From Polytrichum commune (Eukaryota > Streptophyta > Polytrichopsida > Polytrichales > Polytrichaceae): a stretch of 64,000 bases of DNA. This document shows, in pieces, positions 21,342 to 31,640 of this stretch. How positions within the stretch are numbered: position 1 is the stretch's first letter; each line of letters begins with the position of its first letter. The position numbers were made by a program, and so were the translations under genes. Location: assembly GCA_950295325.1 (NCBI GenBank), contig OX485807.1:930501-994500 (forward strand), in the 5' to 3' direction. The notes beneath the pieces were generated by a model, which saw only the letters and a list, made by a program, of their open reading frames with translations, was not told where the DNA came from and searched no databases.

Positions 21342-24300
21342 GAGCAGATTAAAAAGGTGAATTTGGGCACAGAGATGGAACCGAAGCATGTGAAGGTCAA
21401 TGCCAAGTTGCCTGAAAAGCTTGATAAAGAATTACTCGAGTTATTGAAGAAGTTTAAGGGAGTCTTTGCGTGGTCCCTCAAGGATTTGAAGCAAATACCG
21501 GCACAATTTGCAACACACAAAATTGACTTGGACCCAACCATTCCACCAGCTCATCAAACCAGGTATAGGATGAACCCAAACTATGCCAAGGTTGTGAAAG
21601 AGGAGTTGGACAAGTTGATTGCAGCCGGCCTAATTCAGCAAGTGGACGAGGCTAGTTGGTTATCACCAATTGTGGTGGTACCAAAGAAAAATGGCAAGTT
21701 GAGGATATGTATTGACTACCGAAAACTCAATTCGGCCACTAAAAAGGACCCATACCCTCTACCGTTCCAGGAAGGAGTTTTAGACGCTGTAGCTGGGTGG
21801 GCCATCTATACTTTTATAGATGGGTACTCTGGATACTACCAGATATTGGTTTGGTGGATGGACCGTTACAAGACTGCGTTCATCACAGAATGGGGTGCGT
21901 ACGTCTGGCTGGTCATGCCGTTTGGACTGATAAATGGACCAGCTACATACCAAAAAATGGTGAACAAGGCATTCCGGGAGTACTTGGACAAATTCATGAA
22001 ACTATTCTTGGATGATTTTAGCATCTATAGTGACATGGACAGCCACTTGGAGAAGTTGGAACTTGTATTTGAGAAATGTCTTGAATATGGCATAAGCATC
22101 AACCCAGAGAAGAGTGCATTCATGGTGACGTCCGGGTCATTACTGGGACATATTGTACGTGAGGCTGGAAAGTTCCCTGATCCAACCAAAATTGCCGCCA
22201 TAGTCAACATGCCACGCCCTACCTGCCTAGTTGAAGTACAACGGTTCATGGGGGTAGCACAATTTTTGCGCATCTACATCAAGGACTTGGCGAAGATCAT
22301 GGCACCCATCACCAGACTGACTAGGAAGTCCGACACGTTTGTATGGACGGATGAATGTGAGGCGGCTATGGAACTCGTCAAGGAGAAGTACACCAACGCA
22401 CCCATATTTATTTCCCCAAAGTGGGATTTGGAGTTTCATGTCCATACGGATGCCTCTAACATTGCTCTCGGAGTGATGTTAGCCCAAAACGTTACAGGGA
22501 AGGCAGACCAGCCCATTGCATACGCGTCCAGATTACTCAACTCGGCAGAGAAGAATTACACAACCACGGAACGAGAAGCTTTAGCCATGGTGTATGCGTT
22601 AAATAAGTTTAGACACTACCTCCTAGGCAACAAATTTGTTTTTTATGTGGATCATATGGCACTGGTACACTTGGTCAACAAACAACAAGTGTCTGGACGG
22701 ATTGCTAGATGGTTACTGTTGTTTTTGGAATACGATTTCACAGTGGTATACAAACCAGGGCGGTCCCATGTCATGGCAGACGCACTATCACGGTTGCCAA
22801 ATGGTGAGGCAGCTACAGGAGTCCAAGACCAAACCTCGGACGCATCATTATTTTCAGTGACAGGAGTGTGGTATGAGGACGTAGAAAAGTTTTTGCGGAC
22901 GGGGATTGCACCATCCAACCTAAGCAAGGATCAAAAGAGGAGGTTGTTTTTGAAAAGCATTCCCTATAGTCTAATTGAAAACCAACTGTACAAAAAATGT
23001 GTTGACCAGGTGGTGAGACGCTGTGTCTACCCGGGGGAGGTATCTACCATACTCCATGAGATGCATAACCAGCCAGGGGGAGGACATTTTTCAACAGCCA
23101 TCACAGTGAAGAAGATATTACAAGGAGGGTATTGGTGGCCAACCTTACATGCAGACACAATGCATTGGTGTAAAGCATGCGACAAATGTCAACGAACGGG
23201 AGGATTACCGGGAACAGGGCAAGCCATCCTTACCCTGGACGTACCAGCTGAACCGTTTATGAAATGGGGATTGGATTTTGTGGGCCCCATCAAACCAGTG
23301 GCTCGGTATACATCAAACAAATACATCTTGGTAGCCATGGATTACGCAACAAAGTGGGTCGAAGCACGAGCGCTTCGGACAAATACGGCTGTAGTCACAG
23401 CTCGTTTTATTTACGAGTGCATTTTAACCAGGTTTGGGTGTCCGATGGTGTTAGTAAGTGACCAAGGGGGTCACTTCATCAATGATGTGATGAAAACGCT
23501 GACAGAGCATTTCCTATTACAACACCGGACGTCCACCCCGTACTACCCCCAAGGAAATGGACAGGCCGAGTCCACAAACAAGGTGTTGACCAACTTGTTG
23601 ACCAACTTGTTGACCAAGTTGGTAAATGATAAACGGACGGATTGGGATGAACACATCCACACAGCTTTATTTTCTTACCGGACGGCCTATAAGGTGAATA
23701 CTCACCACACTCCATTTGAACTTGTTTATGGTCTAACCCCGTTGATGCCTACTGAATATATAGTGCCAACCAGCCGTACGTCCAACCTCGTAGATTTCAA
23801 CCAAATCCGAGTGTTGCATGCAAGATTACAAGAATTGGAGCATCTTGACGAAACTCGGAGATTGGCCCAAGATTTTTCAGAAGCGGCACAAGAACAGAGG
23901 TCCAATTGGGCAGCAGGGAAATTCAAGACAAAGGAGTTCAACATTGGTGATCACGTGCTATGGTTTCCCAAAGGACAGAAGACAAAACCAGGGAAATTCA
24001 AGAGCAGATGGTATGGGCCTTACAAAGTACAATACAAGCTGCCGAACAATACGGTGCTTTTAGTTTCAATGGAGCATTTTGAACCCAACCCCTTCTTAGT
24101 AAACATCAATAAATTGAAGCCTTATTATTTTTTAGAAGAGGTGAACCAACATCGGGAGGATTTCATGTCCCCTTTACACCAGCAGACTTCTGAATCACAA
24201 GACGGGATGAAGCCAAATTCAATAGAAGCTAGTACCGCAAGGCGTAGCCCCAGTGTGAATGTCCACATCATCAACACCACTTACATTTCCACACCTAGTT

Positions 24301-24497
24301 CACCTACAAAGGGTCCTACCAGTTCAGGGAAACTTCCCACTAATCACGGGACCTACCAATCCAAACCACTCGACCTACCAATCCAAAAGGCAACCCGGTG
24401 GCCGTCCTCGGCCAACTTGGTCGTAGAACTAGTCAAGGCGGTAAAGTCCACGTCCACCGACTACCTATTATACCCACCGTCCCAAAAATCAATCTGA
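21342..24497 (+). pseudogene. pol: Pol: reverse transcriptase, RNase H and integrase
   Basis: RT spans about 21600-22270: [30 protein letters not shown] and the catalytic FLDDFS (Y/FxDD) at about 22006-22023. RNase H follows with [12 protein letters not shown] (about 22450), [13 protein letters not shown] and FYVDH. Integrase has an HHCC-type finger (H...[11 protein letters not shown], about 23050-23210) and a D,D,E core: [15 protein letters not shown] and GQAEST. A GPYKV C-terminal block follows and no chromodomain was seen. A 15-nt motif is triplicated at about 23584-23626 ([11 protein letters not shown]). The three enzymes look intact. Only the upstream stops and the terminal TGA at 24495-24497 prevent full-length translation. 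That TGA falls inside a 99-bp repeat whose sister unit has CGA at this position. Confidence 0.93.
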
Positions 24498-24720
24498 TTG
24501 CCGCTCCCGGCCAACTTGGTGATAGAACTGGTCAAGGCGGTAAAGTCCACGTCCACCGACTACCTATTATACCCACCGTCCCAAAAGTCAATCCGATTGC
24601 CGCTCCCGGCCAACTTGGTTGTGGAACCGGTCAAGGCGGCTAAGTCCACGTCCACCTACTACTTATTGAACCCACCGTCCAAAAAGTCAAACCGGTTGCC
24701 GCTCTTGGCCACCTTAGTCT
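24400..24720 (+). repeat. 99-bp coding minisatellite at the pol 3' end
   Basis: Four units of 99 bp (33 codons) are anchored by GCCAACTTGG or close variants at 24411, 24510, 24609 and 24708. Translated units read roughly [20 protein letters not shown]. The first unit carries TGA at 24495-24497 where the second has CGA and the third CGG. Confidence 0.85.
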
Positions 24721-27700
24721 TGGACTCAATCGGCCTACTCCGGACCTCTTCACACGGATTTGGATGTTTCCAACTCCACTCAACTCTCGATGACCCCCCT
24801 GTCTTGAGAGCCAAGAGGATTCATTTTTTCTTGAGACAATTTTTTTTTGAGACACCAAACTCACGATCGGAGACATTGTTGGTGGAGGGAGAAGGAGTGC
24901 GGAGCAAAGATGATGGTTGGGAGTGGTGGAGCGATTTGAACATGGTGAGGACGAGGACAATTTTGGATGTGGAGGACGTGGTGAGGACGAGGACGATTCT
25001 GGAGGTGGAGGAGGTGGTGAGGACGAGGACGATTCTGGAGATGGAGGACGTGGTGAGGACGAGGACGATTCTGGAGGTGGAGGACGTGGTGAGGACGAGG
25101 ACGATTCTGGACGTGAAGGACGTGGTGAGGACAAGGACAATCCTATATGTGGAGGACGTTGTAAGGACATGGATAATTCTGGAGGTGGAAAGGTATAACA
25201 TTAGCTTTAACGAAGTATGGGCATATTGTTCACCACAACTTGAGATAAACGGGTCATTTGGTTCTCCTCTCAACCATTTTCAGAGGTTTCTCACCTCAAT
25301 TATTAACAGTAGTCTACAACATCCTATACCAAATGTTCTTTGTAGTTTCATGCGTATCACACCCCATCTAGTTCACCCTAGAAAAAATAAGGACGGATTA
25401 CAAGAACCACAAGGTGGTATAGTAGCCATTCCTAGGCCTTTAGGCTCAAGGATGGTTAGACGCAAGCACACAGGTGGTGACAAAATGCGGCAACAACTTG
25501 GACGTACCAGTCCATCTCGAGCCCCTCTCGGAGGAAATACGTGGATGGTTATCCCAACCTGGAAGTCCTTTACGTCCGTATTTAAGTGGCAAGACCTTGA
25601 TGATACAGAGTGGGCGAACAAAGTTGGACTTCAACCTGTCTTCTCCACAAACTGGACTCGCGTGGTGCCGCGGAAAAAATTGTTAAAGGAGTTTGTTGTT
25701 GGTGTCCGCGTGTTGGGTCCGGAACGCATTGTCGTACTCATTCGCGGACGAGAGCTAATCTACACCGCCGAAAACATCGCGCAGATTCTCAGGTTTCCCC
25801 ATATCTCCCTTGATGCTACTCCTACACCTATGATTAACCTCTCGCAACAGGAATGGGACATAGAAATTTCTGAATATTTTTCACCGGACGAGTGGAATGA
25901 AGATCAGTCCGGGTATCCAGTTAGGGACGCCCTTGGACGTTGGTCATCCAGGTTTAGAGCAATCAATGAGGTGATCCGAATGCGTAAGAAACACTCTTAC
26001 ATTGGGCGTCAACTCCTTGCGGAAACATTGACGTCACATTACAAACCACCCTTCAATTGGGCAGCAACATTGCTAGCATATATTGAGAAAGAGTTAAACA
26101 ATATTCAAAAAGGGCGCATAAAATACTCTTTTTTAGGGCAATGGATTGAACTCTTACTCCGCGATGTTTTCCCACCGACTGAAGATGATGATGACGATGA
26201 ACTGGCGGACGTCTCTGACCAGGGACGTCCGTCCAGTACCGCCGCATCTGATCAACCTCGAGACGAGGATGCTCAGTCCAGTGCCGATACGCAACAGGTA
26301 CCGACGATACAGAGGGCTCGACAACATAGAAATCCAAAAAGGGCACAAGTGGATGGAGAAGTGCGGTCGCAACCACCTAAACGACGTAGGTTGGTACAAC
26401 TTAGCCAACTACCCGTCCACCTCCAAGTACCACATCGGATGTTCACACGTCAAGCAGCACGTGCGGAGATCCCACAGAGGCCACCGATTCATTATCTGAT
26501 GTCTTCACCATCGTTGGAGCATTCCGATGAACAAGCCGCAGCAATGCCAACGGGAGTGGCACGTACTACCGCAGGTATGGTCCTTCCAACCAGCCCACTA
26601 GAGGGCGAAATGGCCCCATCCCCTCTTGGCCAACCTAATGCGCAACCAGATGATGAGGGATTTATAGTTCAACCTAGTCAAGATAGGACATGGATAGCCC
26701 CAGACCCTCAAATAGATCGGGCTATATCACCGTCTCACGATGTAGAGGCAGGACCTGGGATCACTCGTCTAGGGTCGGGCAGTCCCCAACCAGTTGCACC
26801 GGATGACCCAGTGGTTGGACAGAGCTCACGCTCTAGTAGCAACCCAATGGACGAATCGATATTGCGCAGCTCTCCACCAAAGATATTCAACCCCTGGCCA
26901 CATCCAACGTACAATTTGCAAGCCTTAGTGGCTGCAGTGTCACAAGCTGCAGGTGACACAGAGCAAAACCTTGGGATGGCCAAGCAATGGAAATGGCATC
27001 TTGACCTCACTCAACAAGAACTCACTCGGTCGAAGTCAAGAGCAGGATGTTTGCGGCGAGAGAGAGACGCGATGCGAAAAGAAAACCAGACCCTGCAGAC
27101 GGCCTTAGTAGAATCGGCCAACAAGGCCAGAGAGGAGAAGATCAAGGTTGAGCAGGAGGTTGAGGCATTACGGGAAGCATCTGCCAAACTCGCCTATGAC
27201 CTCGAGCACTTACGAGTAGAACTGGTTCTGAACCAAATACGGACCAGTCCAACTCAAGATGCTAGAAGTAATTTAGCTTTGACAGAGCAGATTGCAACCT
27301 TAACCTTAGAGTTGAATGTCAAAAAAATGGACGTCCAAGTTGCTCTAAATGAAGGGGACGCACTCCGTAGCCAACTTCAAGTGGCAGATTATACGGCACG
27401 GGCTAGGGAGAGTGAATGGACAATAGAAAAAACTGAACTCTTGGGACAATTACTAAAGGTCCGTCAACAACTTGCGACGGCAACCAGCCAAGCACGTCCG
27501 CCAAGTCAATCCGACGTCCACAACGAAGTTGTTAACCTCAAGGGAGAATTGGACAAGGTTATCAGGGAACGAGATGAAGCCATGGCTGTAGCTACAACTC
27601 AAGCTCGGAACAAAGCACGATTGGCTGACTATGAGGCAATGCAATGTGAAGTAATCGCCGCTAAGGCCCTTCTGGATGCTTTTAAGAAGAAAAACCCGTC

Positions 27701-28178
27701 ATTGGACCCGTCCAACTTCCAGGCACTCTAGTCAAAACTGGATGTACACATTCAGGAGATATTTGAGGCTTACCAACGCGATGAAGCAACTTACCGCCGA
27801 CAATTGCAACGAGTCGACAAGGCATACCCTCATTTTATTTATTGGAGTGATCTGGAGGATAGTAGAGACCAAGACACCCCTCTTTCTGGACACGGTAATA
27901 GGACGTCCCTACTAACTGGAAGTCCGTCCTCACGTCCTCACCTACCAGGTACTCCGAATTCCCGTCGGCCATCCGCAAGCAGTCCTTCCACTCGTGTTCA
28001 ACTCCCTGGTAGCCCGTCTTCACGATTACGACCAACTGGTAGCCCGACGTCACAACACCTACCAGTTCATGATTTGACACCACAGGATGGCCAGCCTCAA
28101 CGGACGTCACAAGAACTAATGACGGCAATCGCATCCATCTCCCTCTCAGACCCCCATGGCAAGCGGCCAGTAAACTAG
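24498..28178 (+). pseudogene. Polyprotein 3' extension: unidentified domain, coiled coil, Ser/Pro-rich tail
   Basis: The frame continues in phase from pol. After the 99-bp repeats and a 36-bp repeat block comes a globular-looking region at about 25190-26170 (WANKVGLQPVF, VVPRKKLLKEF, IYTAENIAQILRFP). I do not recognise it with confidence. An acidic/Arg-rich linker follows, then a long coiled coil at about 26920-27700 (heptad-like E/K/L/A pattern). An in-frame TAG at 27729-27731 precedes a further 149 codons with repeated SPSSR/TGSPTS motifs, ending at TAG 28176-28178. It resembles the extra 3' ORF of some large plant retroelements, here fused in frame. Function unknown. Confidence 0.65.
24945..25196 (+). 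repeat. 36-bp coding minisatellite, 7 units
   Basis: Seven units of 36 bp encode the 12-aa motif VRTRTILEVEDV with small changes. The period is a multiple of three, so the frame stays open. The antisense reading frames are open for the same reason and are not genes. Confidence 0.85.
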
Positions 28179-28479
28179 CTGGTAGAGCACAAAAATGTTT
28201 GCAGGGTTGTCTATCGCGACGTCATGACGGTGTCATGCCGTCATGTCAGGTCGTGTCATGACGGACCCCTCCGTCACGACACAATAGGGTCCACGTAGGG
28301 TCAACATAGGGGGAATGGACTAGGGTGGGTAAAATACTTACCTTCTTGCCAAGGTGGCGTCCTATGTGGCAGAAAACGCCGACGTGGATGTGCATATTTC
28401 CCTTGCCAAGTAAACCATTTTGCCATTGTGTTTAGGGTTCTGTTAAAATCAAAGTAGAAAAATATGACTAAGGAGGGTG
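28179..28479 (+). other. Retroelement 3' flank, possible start of 3' LTR
   Basis: No gene. GACGTCATGACGGTGTCATGCCGTCATG and CGTGTCATGACGG at 28217-28265 form overlapping inverted repeats. A purine run near 28308 followed by TGGACTAGGG is a candidate PPT/LTR boundary, not confirmed by any second copy. Confidence 0.35.
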
Positions 28480-29085
28480 TGGGGCGGCCGGGGGCGGACG
28501 GGAGAGGGGGGCGGTGCGGACGGCGGAGGGGGGTGGAGCGGACGGACAGGGGAGGGGGGTGGTGCGGACGGACGGGGGGTGGATCGGACGGGGGTGGGGC
28601 GGACGGAGGGGGGTGGAGCGGACGGGGGAGGGGGTGGAGCGGACGGGGGTGGGGGTTGAGCGGACGGGGGTGGGGCGGAAGGGGGTTGGGAACGGGGGGG
28701 AGAACGCTGGAGCGGACGGGGGAACGCGGGGGCGGACGGGGGGAACGCGGAGGGCTCCGTCCGCCCCAAGTTCCCTCACGTCCGCCCCACGTTCCCCCGC
28801 CGTGCGTTCACGTTCCCACCCGTTTCCTAACATCCGCACCCGTTCCCCCCCCAATCCGCGCCCGTTCCCCCCCAGTCCGCACCCGTTCCCTTCCCGTCCG
28901 CCCCGCGTTCCCTTCCCGTCCGCCCACGTTCCCCTCCCGTCCGCCCCATGTTCCCTCCCGTCCGCGTTACGTTCCCCTCCCGTCCGCCCCATGTTCCCGT
29001 ACATTCCCTCCCGTCCGCGCTCCGTTCCCTTCCGTCCGCCCGAGTTCCCCTCCGTCCGCCCCCGCGTTCCCACGTTCCCCATACG
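28480..29085. repeat. GC-rich minisatellite with a strand switch, upstream of the kinase unit
   Basis: From 28480 to about 28760 the plus strand repeats GCGGACGGGGG-type units. From about 28765 to 29085 the same family appears inverted as CGTCCGCCCC...GTTCCC. It therefore forms a large imperfect inverted repeat. Related units make up 35320-37560. Open frames across it on both strands are low-complexity artefacts. Confidence 0.85.
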
Positions 29086-29147
29086 TCCTTTTCGTGCCCC
29101 ATGTCAAATCCGACCGGGATCCCATAATGATTGTGCTCCCCTTTGCC

Positions 29148-29155
29148 TATATAAA
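29148..29155 (+). promoter_or_regulatory. TATA box of the kinase unit
   Basis: TATATAAA about 210 bp upstream of the first ATG of the kinase frame, right after the GC-rich repeat. The position fits a core promoter, with start of transcription expected near 29180. Confidence 0.65.
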
Positions 29156-29360
29156 GCCGTGGGGTTTTAGTTCCCCTCACTTTCCTCTCCTCCCACCACA
29201 AAGGGACCCGAGACCTTGTTGCCGTCCCAAGGACAGCGGCACCGCGCGGGTCTCAGGGGGTTTGGGAGGGCAGGGCAAATTGTGGGGGAACCCTCGCAAT
29301 TTTTTTTCCAGATTCACGCACTCATTTCTACATTCACTCACTCACGCGGTTTTTTTCACG

Positions 29361-31277
29361 ATGGAGGGGGAGGACATTGCTCCTTACCAAGACGAGGATT
29401 CGAGGCTGCACCGTGCTTGGCTCCAAAGCACTGCACTTGCGCATACTGGAGAGGGTACGGGAAGCGAGGCCGGAAGTGGAAGCACTGCAGCACGTCCCCC
29501 ACGTCCAGATCCTTTTCGGTTTGACGAAGAGTTCTTTGCAGTTGGCCATTCAGGAGGCAACCAAACACGTGGAAGCCGTGGAACACGTGGGAGTCGGGGA
29601 AACAGTGGACATAGAGGGAGAACAGGAAGGGGACCAAGCTCAGGCAGTTCCACCGATATAAATGCAGCCACTCATGGAGAGTCCGTGCCACCACGATCTC
29701 CGACACGGCGGACATCAAGACCGGAGAGCCCTGCACGTGATGTACCTCAGGGTTCGGAGCATGGTGAAAGACGGGGACAAAAACGCCCAGCAATTTCGGA
29801 AGAGACGGAGGAGGGGTCCGGGGTTTCAGGTTCGCAATCAAGGAAAAGGAAAAATAGAGGCAAACGCGACCCGCGGATCGATGAGGCTCGAAACCATTGT
29901 AGGGTCGTGCTGTTGGAGTGGTTTAGAAATAACAGCATGGTTTATTTGGAAAAAAAATACCTCAATGATGGTACAAAGGGGTTGGATTTGGTGAGGAACG
30001 ATTTGATTCTTATTCTCACGGAAGCCACGGCTGGAGCGGAGTTTGAAGATGCTAGGGGCATGAGCGATTGGGGCACCTGGATTGAACAACAAGCCGTGGA
30101 AGCAATCTACAATCCAACAATGGCATATGATGCTGTGCATCCTAGCGAGGGAAGTAGTAGTGGCAGGAAGTCTGAGCTGTACATGAAGCTAGAGAATTGG
30201 AAAAGAGGCGTAATAGCAGCAAAAGGAACATCCGCCCGCAACCTTCCCATTTTTATTGACAGGCAGATGGCAGACAACATTGCCACTCAGGGCCGGCAGG
30301 GTGTCATATGGTTGCCTAGGAATGCGGAGATCAAAGCCTTGGATAAGGAAATCTTCCAAGGGACCTTCGGAGTGGTGCGGAAAGTCGCAATTCATGGAGC
30401 ATCATTCATCCCTAGCTAGATAGAGTGGGCTGGGAAGACCATGAAGGCCACGAATAGTTTGGAGAATCGAAAGGAACGTTCAGTTGAAGCATTGGCGTGT
30501 CCAGTAGATCATCCTGGGGTAATCAAGCTACAATACCTCAATATGAAAACATACGAATCCTATTCGATGTGGTGGAATGGAGGCTCCTTGAAAAACATGA
30601 GGATCTATGACTTCAGCGTTCCGGAAACCCACGAGCGCACAATCCTTCACATGCATGGGCCAGACTTTGAAGCACGGAAACGGTTGGTTGTATATCGAAG
30701 GCATCGAGCTTATTTGGCATGGGCTCTAATGTGCATTGTGGATGTAGTGCACAAGCATGACGTGTTGCACAATGACCTTAATCCCAACAATGTCATGCTG
30801 CATTTCCCACAAGACCGTGAGAACACGGTTTACATTGGTGTGTGTGATTGGGGCATGGCATCCTGGGGAGGTGAAGACGCACCCTCCAACTATGGAAAAG
30901 ATTCAGTGGATGAGATGAACAAGCACAAAGCAAAATACAACTGTGCTGGTCTAGAATTATTCCATGTACGAGGGCAGCGTGGAACATCCACCTCTCCGGT
31001 GAGGATGGCTCGGAAACATAGGCACACGTTTCTATCGGAGTCCTTCTCAGTGGGTGCTTTGGCAAAGAAGATTTATGCCAGGGATGCGACTTCCCCCTTG
31101 TTTCAGCTAAACAGTGATCCAAATGGCTTGAATATGCGGTTTGAGTTAGCATTGGATTCATTGACGAAGACCAATCCAGCAGAAAGGTCAACCATCACAC
31201 ACGTAGTGAACATTTTGAAGTCCCCTCCATACAACATGGTTAACCCGACAATGTGCTTCCGTGACACTGCAAAATAG
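29361..31277 (+). pseudogene. Protein-kinase-like gene interrupted by one in-frame TAG
   Basis: ATG 29361 (MEGEDIAPYQ) opens a Gly/Ser/Arg-rich N-terminus, then a KRKNRGKR basic patch. A helical domain follows, then a Gly-loop (GTFGVVRKVAI, about 30367-30399). TAG at 30417-30419 follows, and the same frame continues with WAGKTMKA (candidate VAIK lysine), HKHDVLHNDLNPNNVMLHF (catalytic loop, HND in place of HRD) and GVCDWGMASW (DWG in place of DFG). Both catalytic aspartates are present. The frame ends at TAG 31277. A single stop splitting the N-lobe argues for a recently decayed gene. A C-to-T change of CAG is one explanation, and an unrecognised intron is another. Confidence 0.75.
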
Positions 31278-31415
31278 ATTTTTTTTGTTTTTTTTGCAGC
31301 AATTTTGAATCATACCAATTTTGTAACCGTTGGAGATGTAAATAAAGCCATCATTTTTTCATACAAAACTTGTATATTGTATGAGGTTTATGGATCTTAG
31401 TGCAATGTTCATACT

Positions 31416-31640
31416 CACTAGAAGAAATCTTGTCCATTTCAACCGAGGCCATCGCGACTCGTGCACCCAAAAAATGCATAAACAAATCAATTTGTTGGCA
31501 CCCGGAAGGTACCCGTGGTGTACCCATGGAGGGTGCCCCCCCGGTTGCCAACCAAATTGATTTGTTTATGCATTTTTTGGGTGCGAGTTGTGATGGCCTA
31601 GTCGCAAGGCCGGTTGAAATGGACAAGATTTCTTCTAGTG
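31416..31640. mobile_element. CACTA-type foldback MITE, 225 bp, target duplication ACT
   Basis: The ends are CACTAGAAGAAATCTTGTCC and its inverse, and the arms pair over about 90 bp on each side. The 3-bp duplication ACT flanks it (31413-31415 and 31641-31643). A CACTA terminus plus a 3-bp duplication is the CACTA superfamily signature. It lies just after the kinase unit's AATAAA-containing 3' end. Confidence 0.88.

Larger units (their letters stand above)
1..28178 (+). mobile_element. Ty3/gypsy LTR retrotransposon, partial, interrupted by a DNA transposon
   Basis: Gag, protease, RT, RNase H and integrase follow in Ty3/gypsy order on the plus strand. All coding blocks share one frame once the 4123-20721 insertion is removed, so this was a single long polyprotein. 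Stops at 1898, 3365, 20934, 21339, 24495 and 27729 (TAG or TGA) now break it. The 5' LTR is not in the window and I could not identify a primer-binding site. No LTR repeat was matched after 28178, although a purine-rich run near 28308-28316 could be a polypurine tract. The element is dead as it stands unless the stops are suppressed. Confidence 0.9.

Noticed and set aside
24640-25273. Antisense frames over the 36-bp repeat
   Set aside because: Shadow of the plus-strand coding minisatellite, which is in phase with pol.
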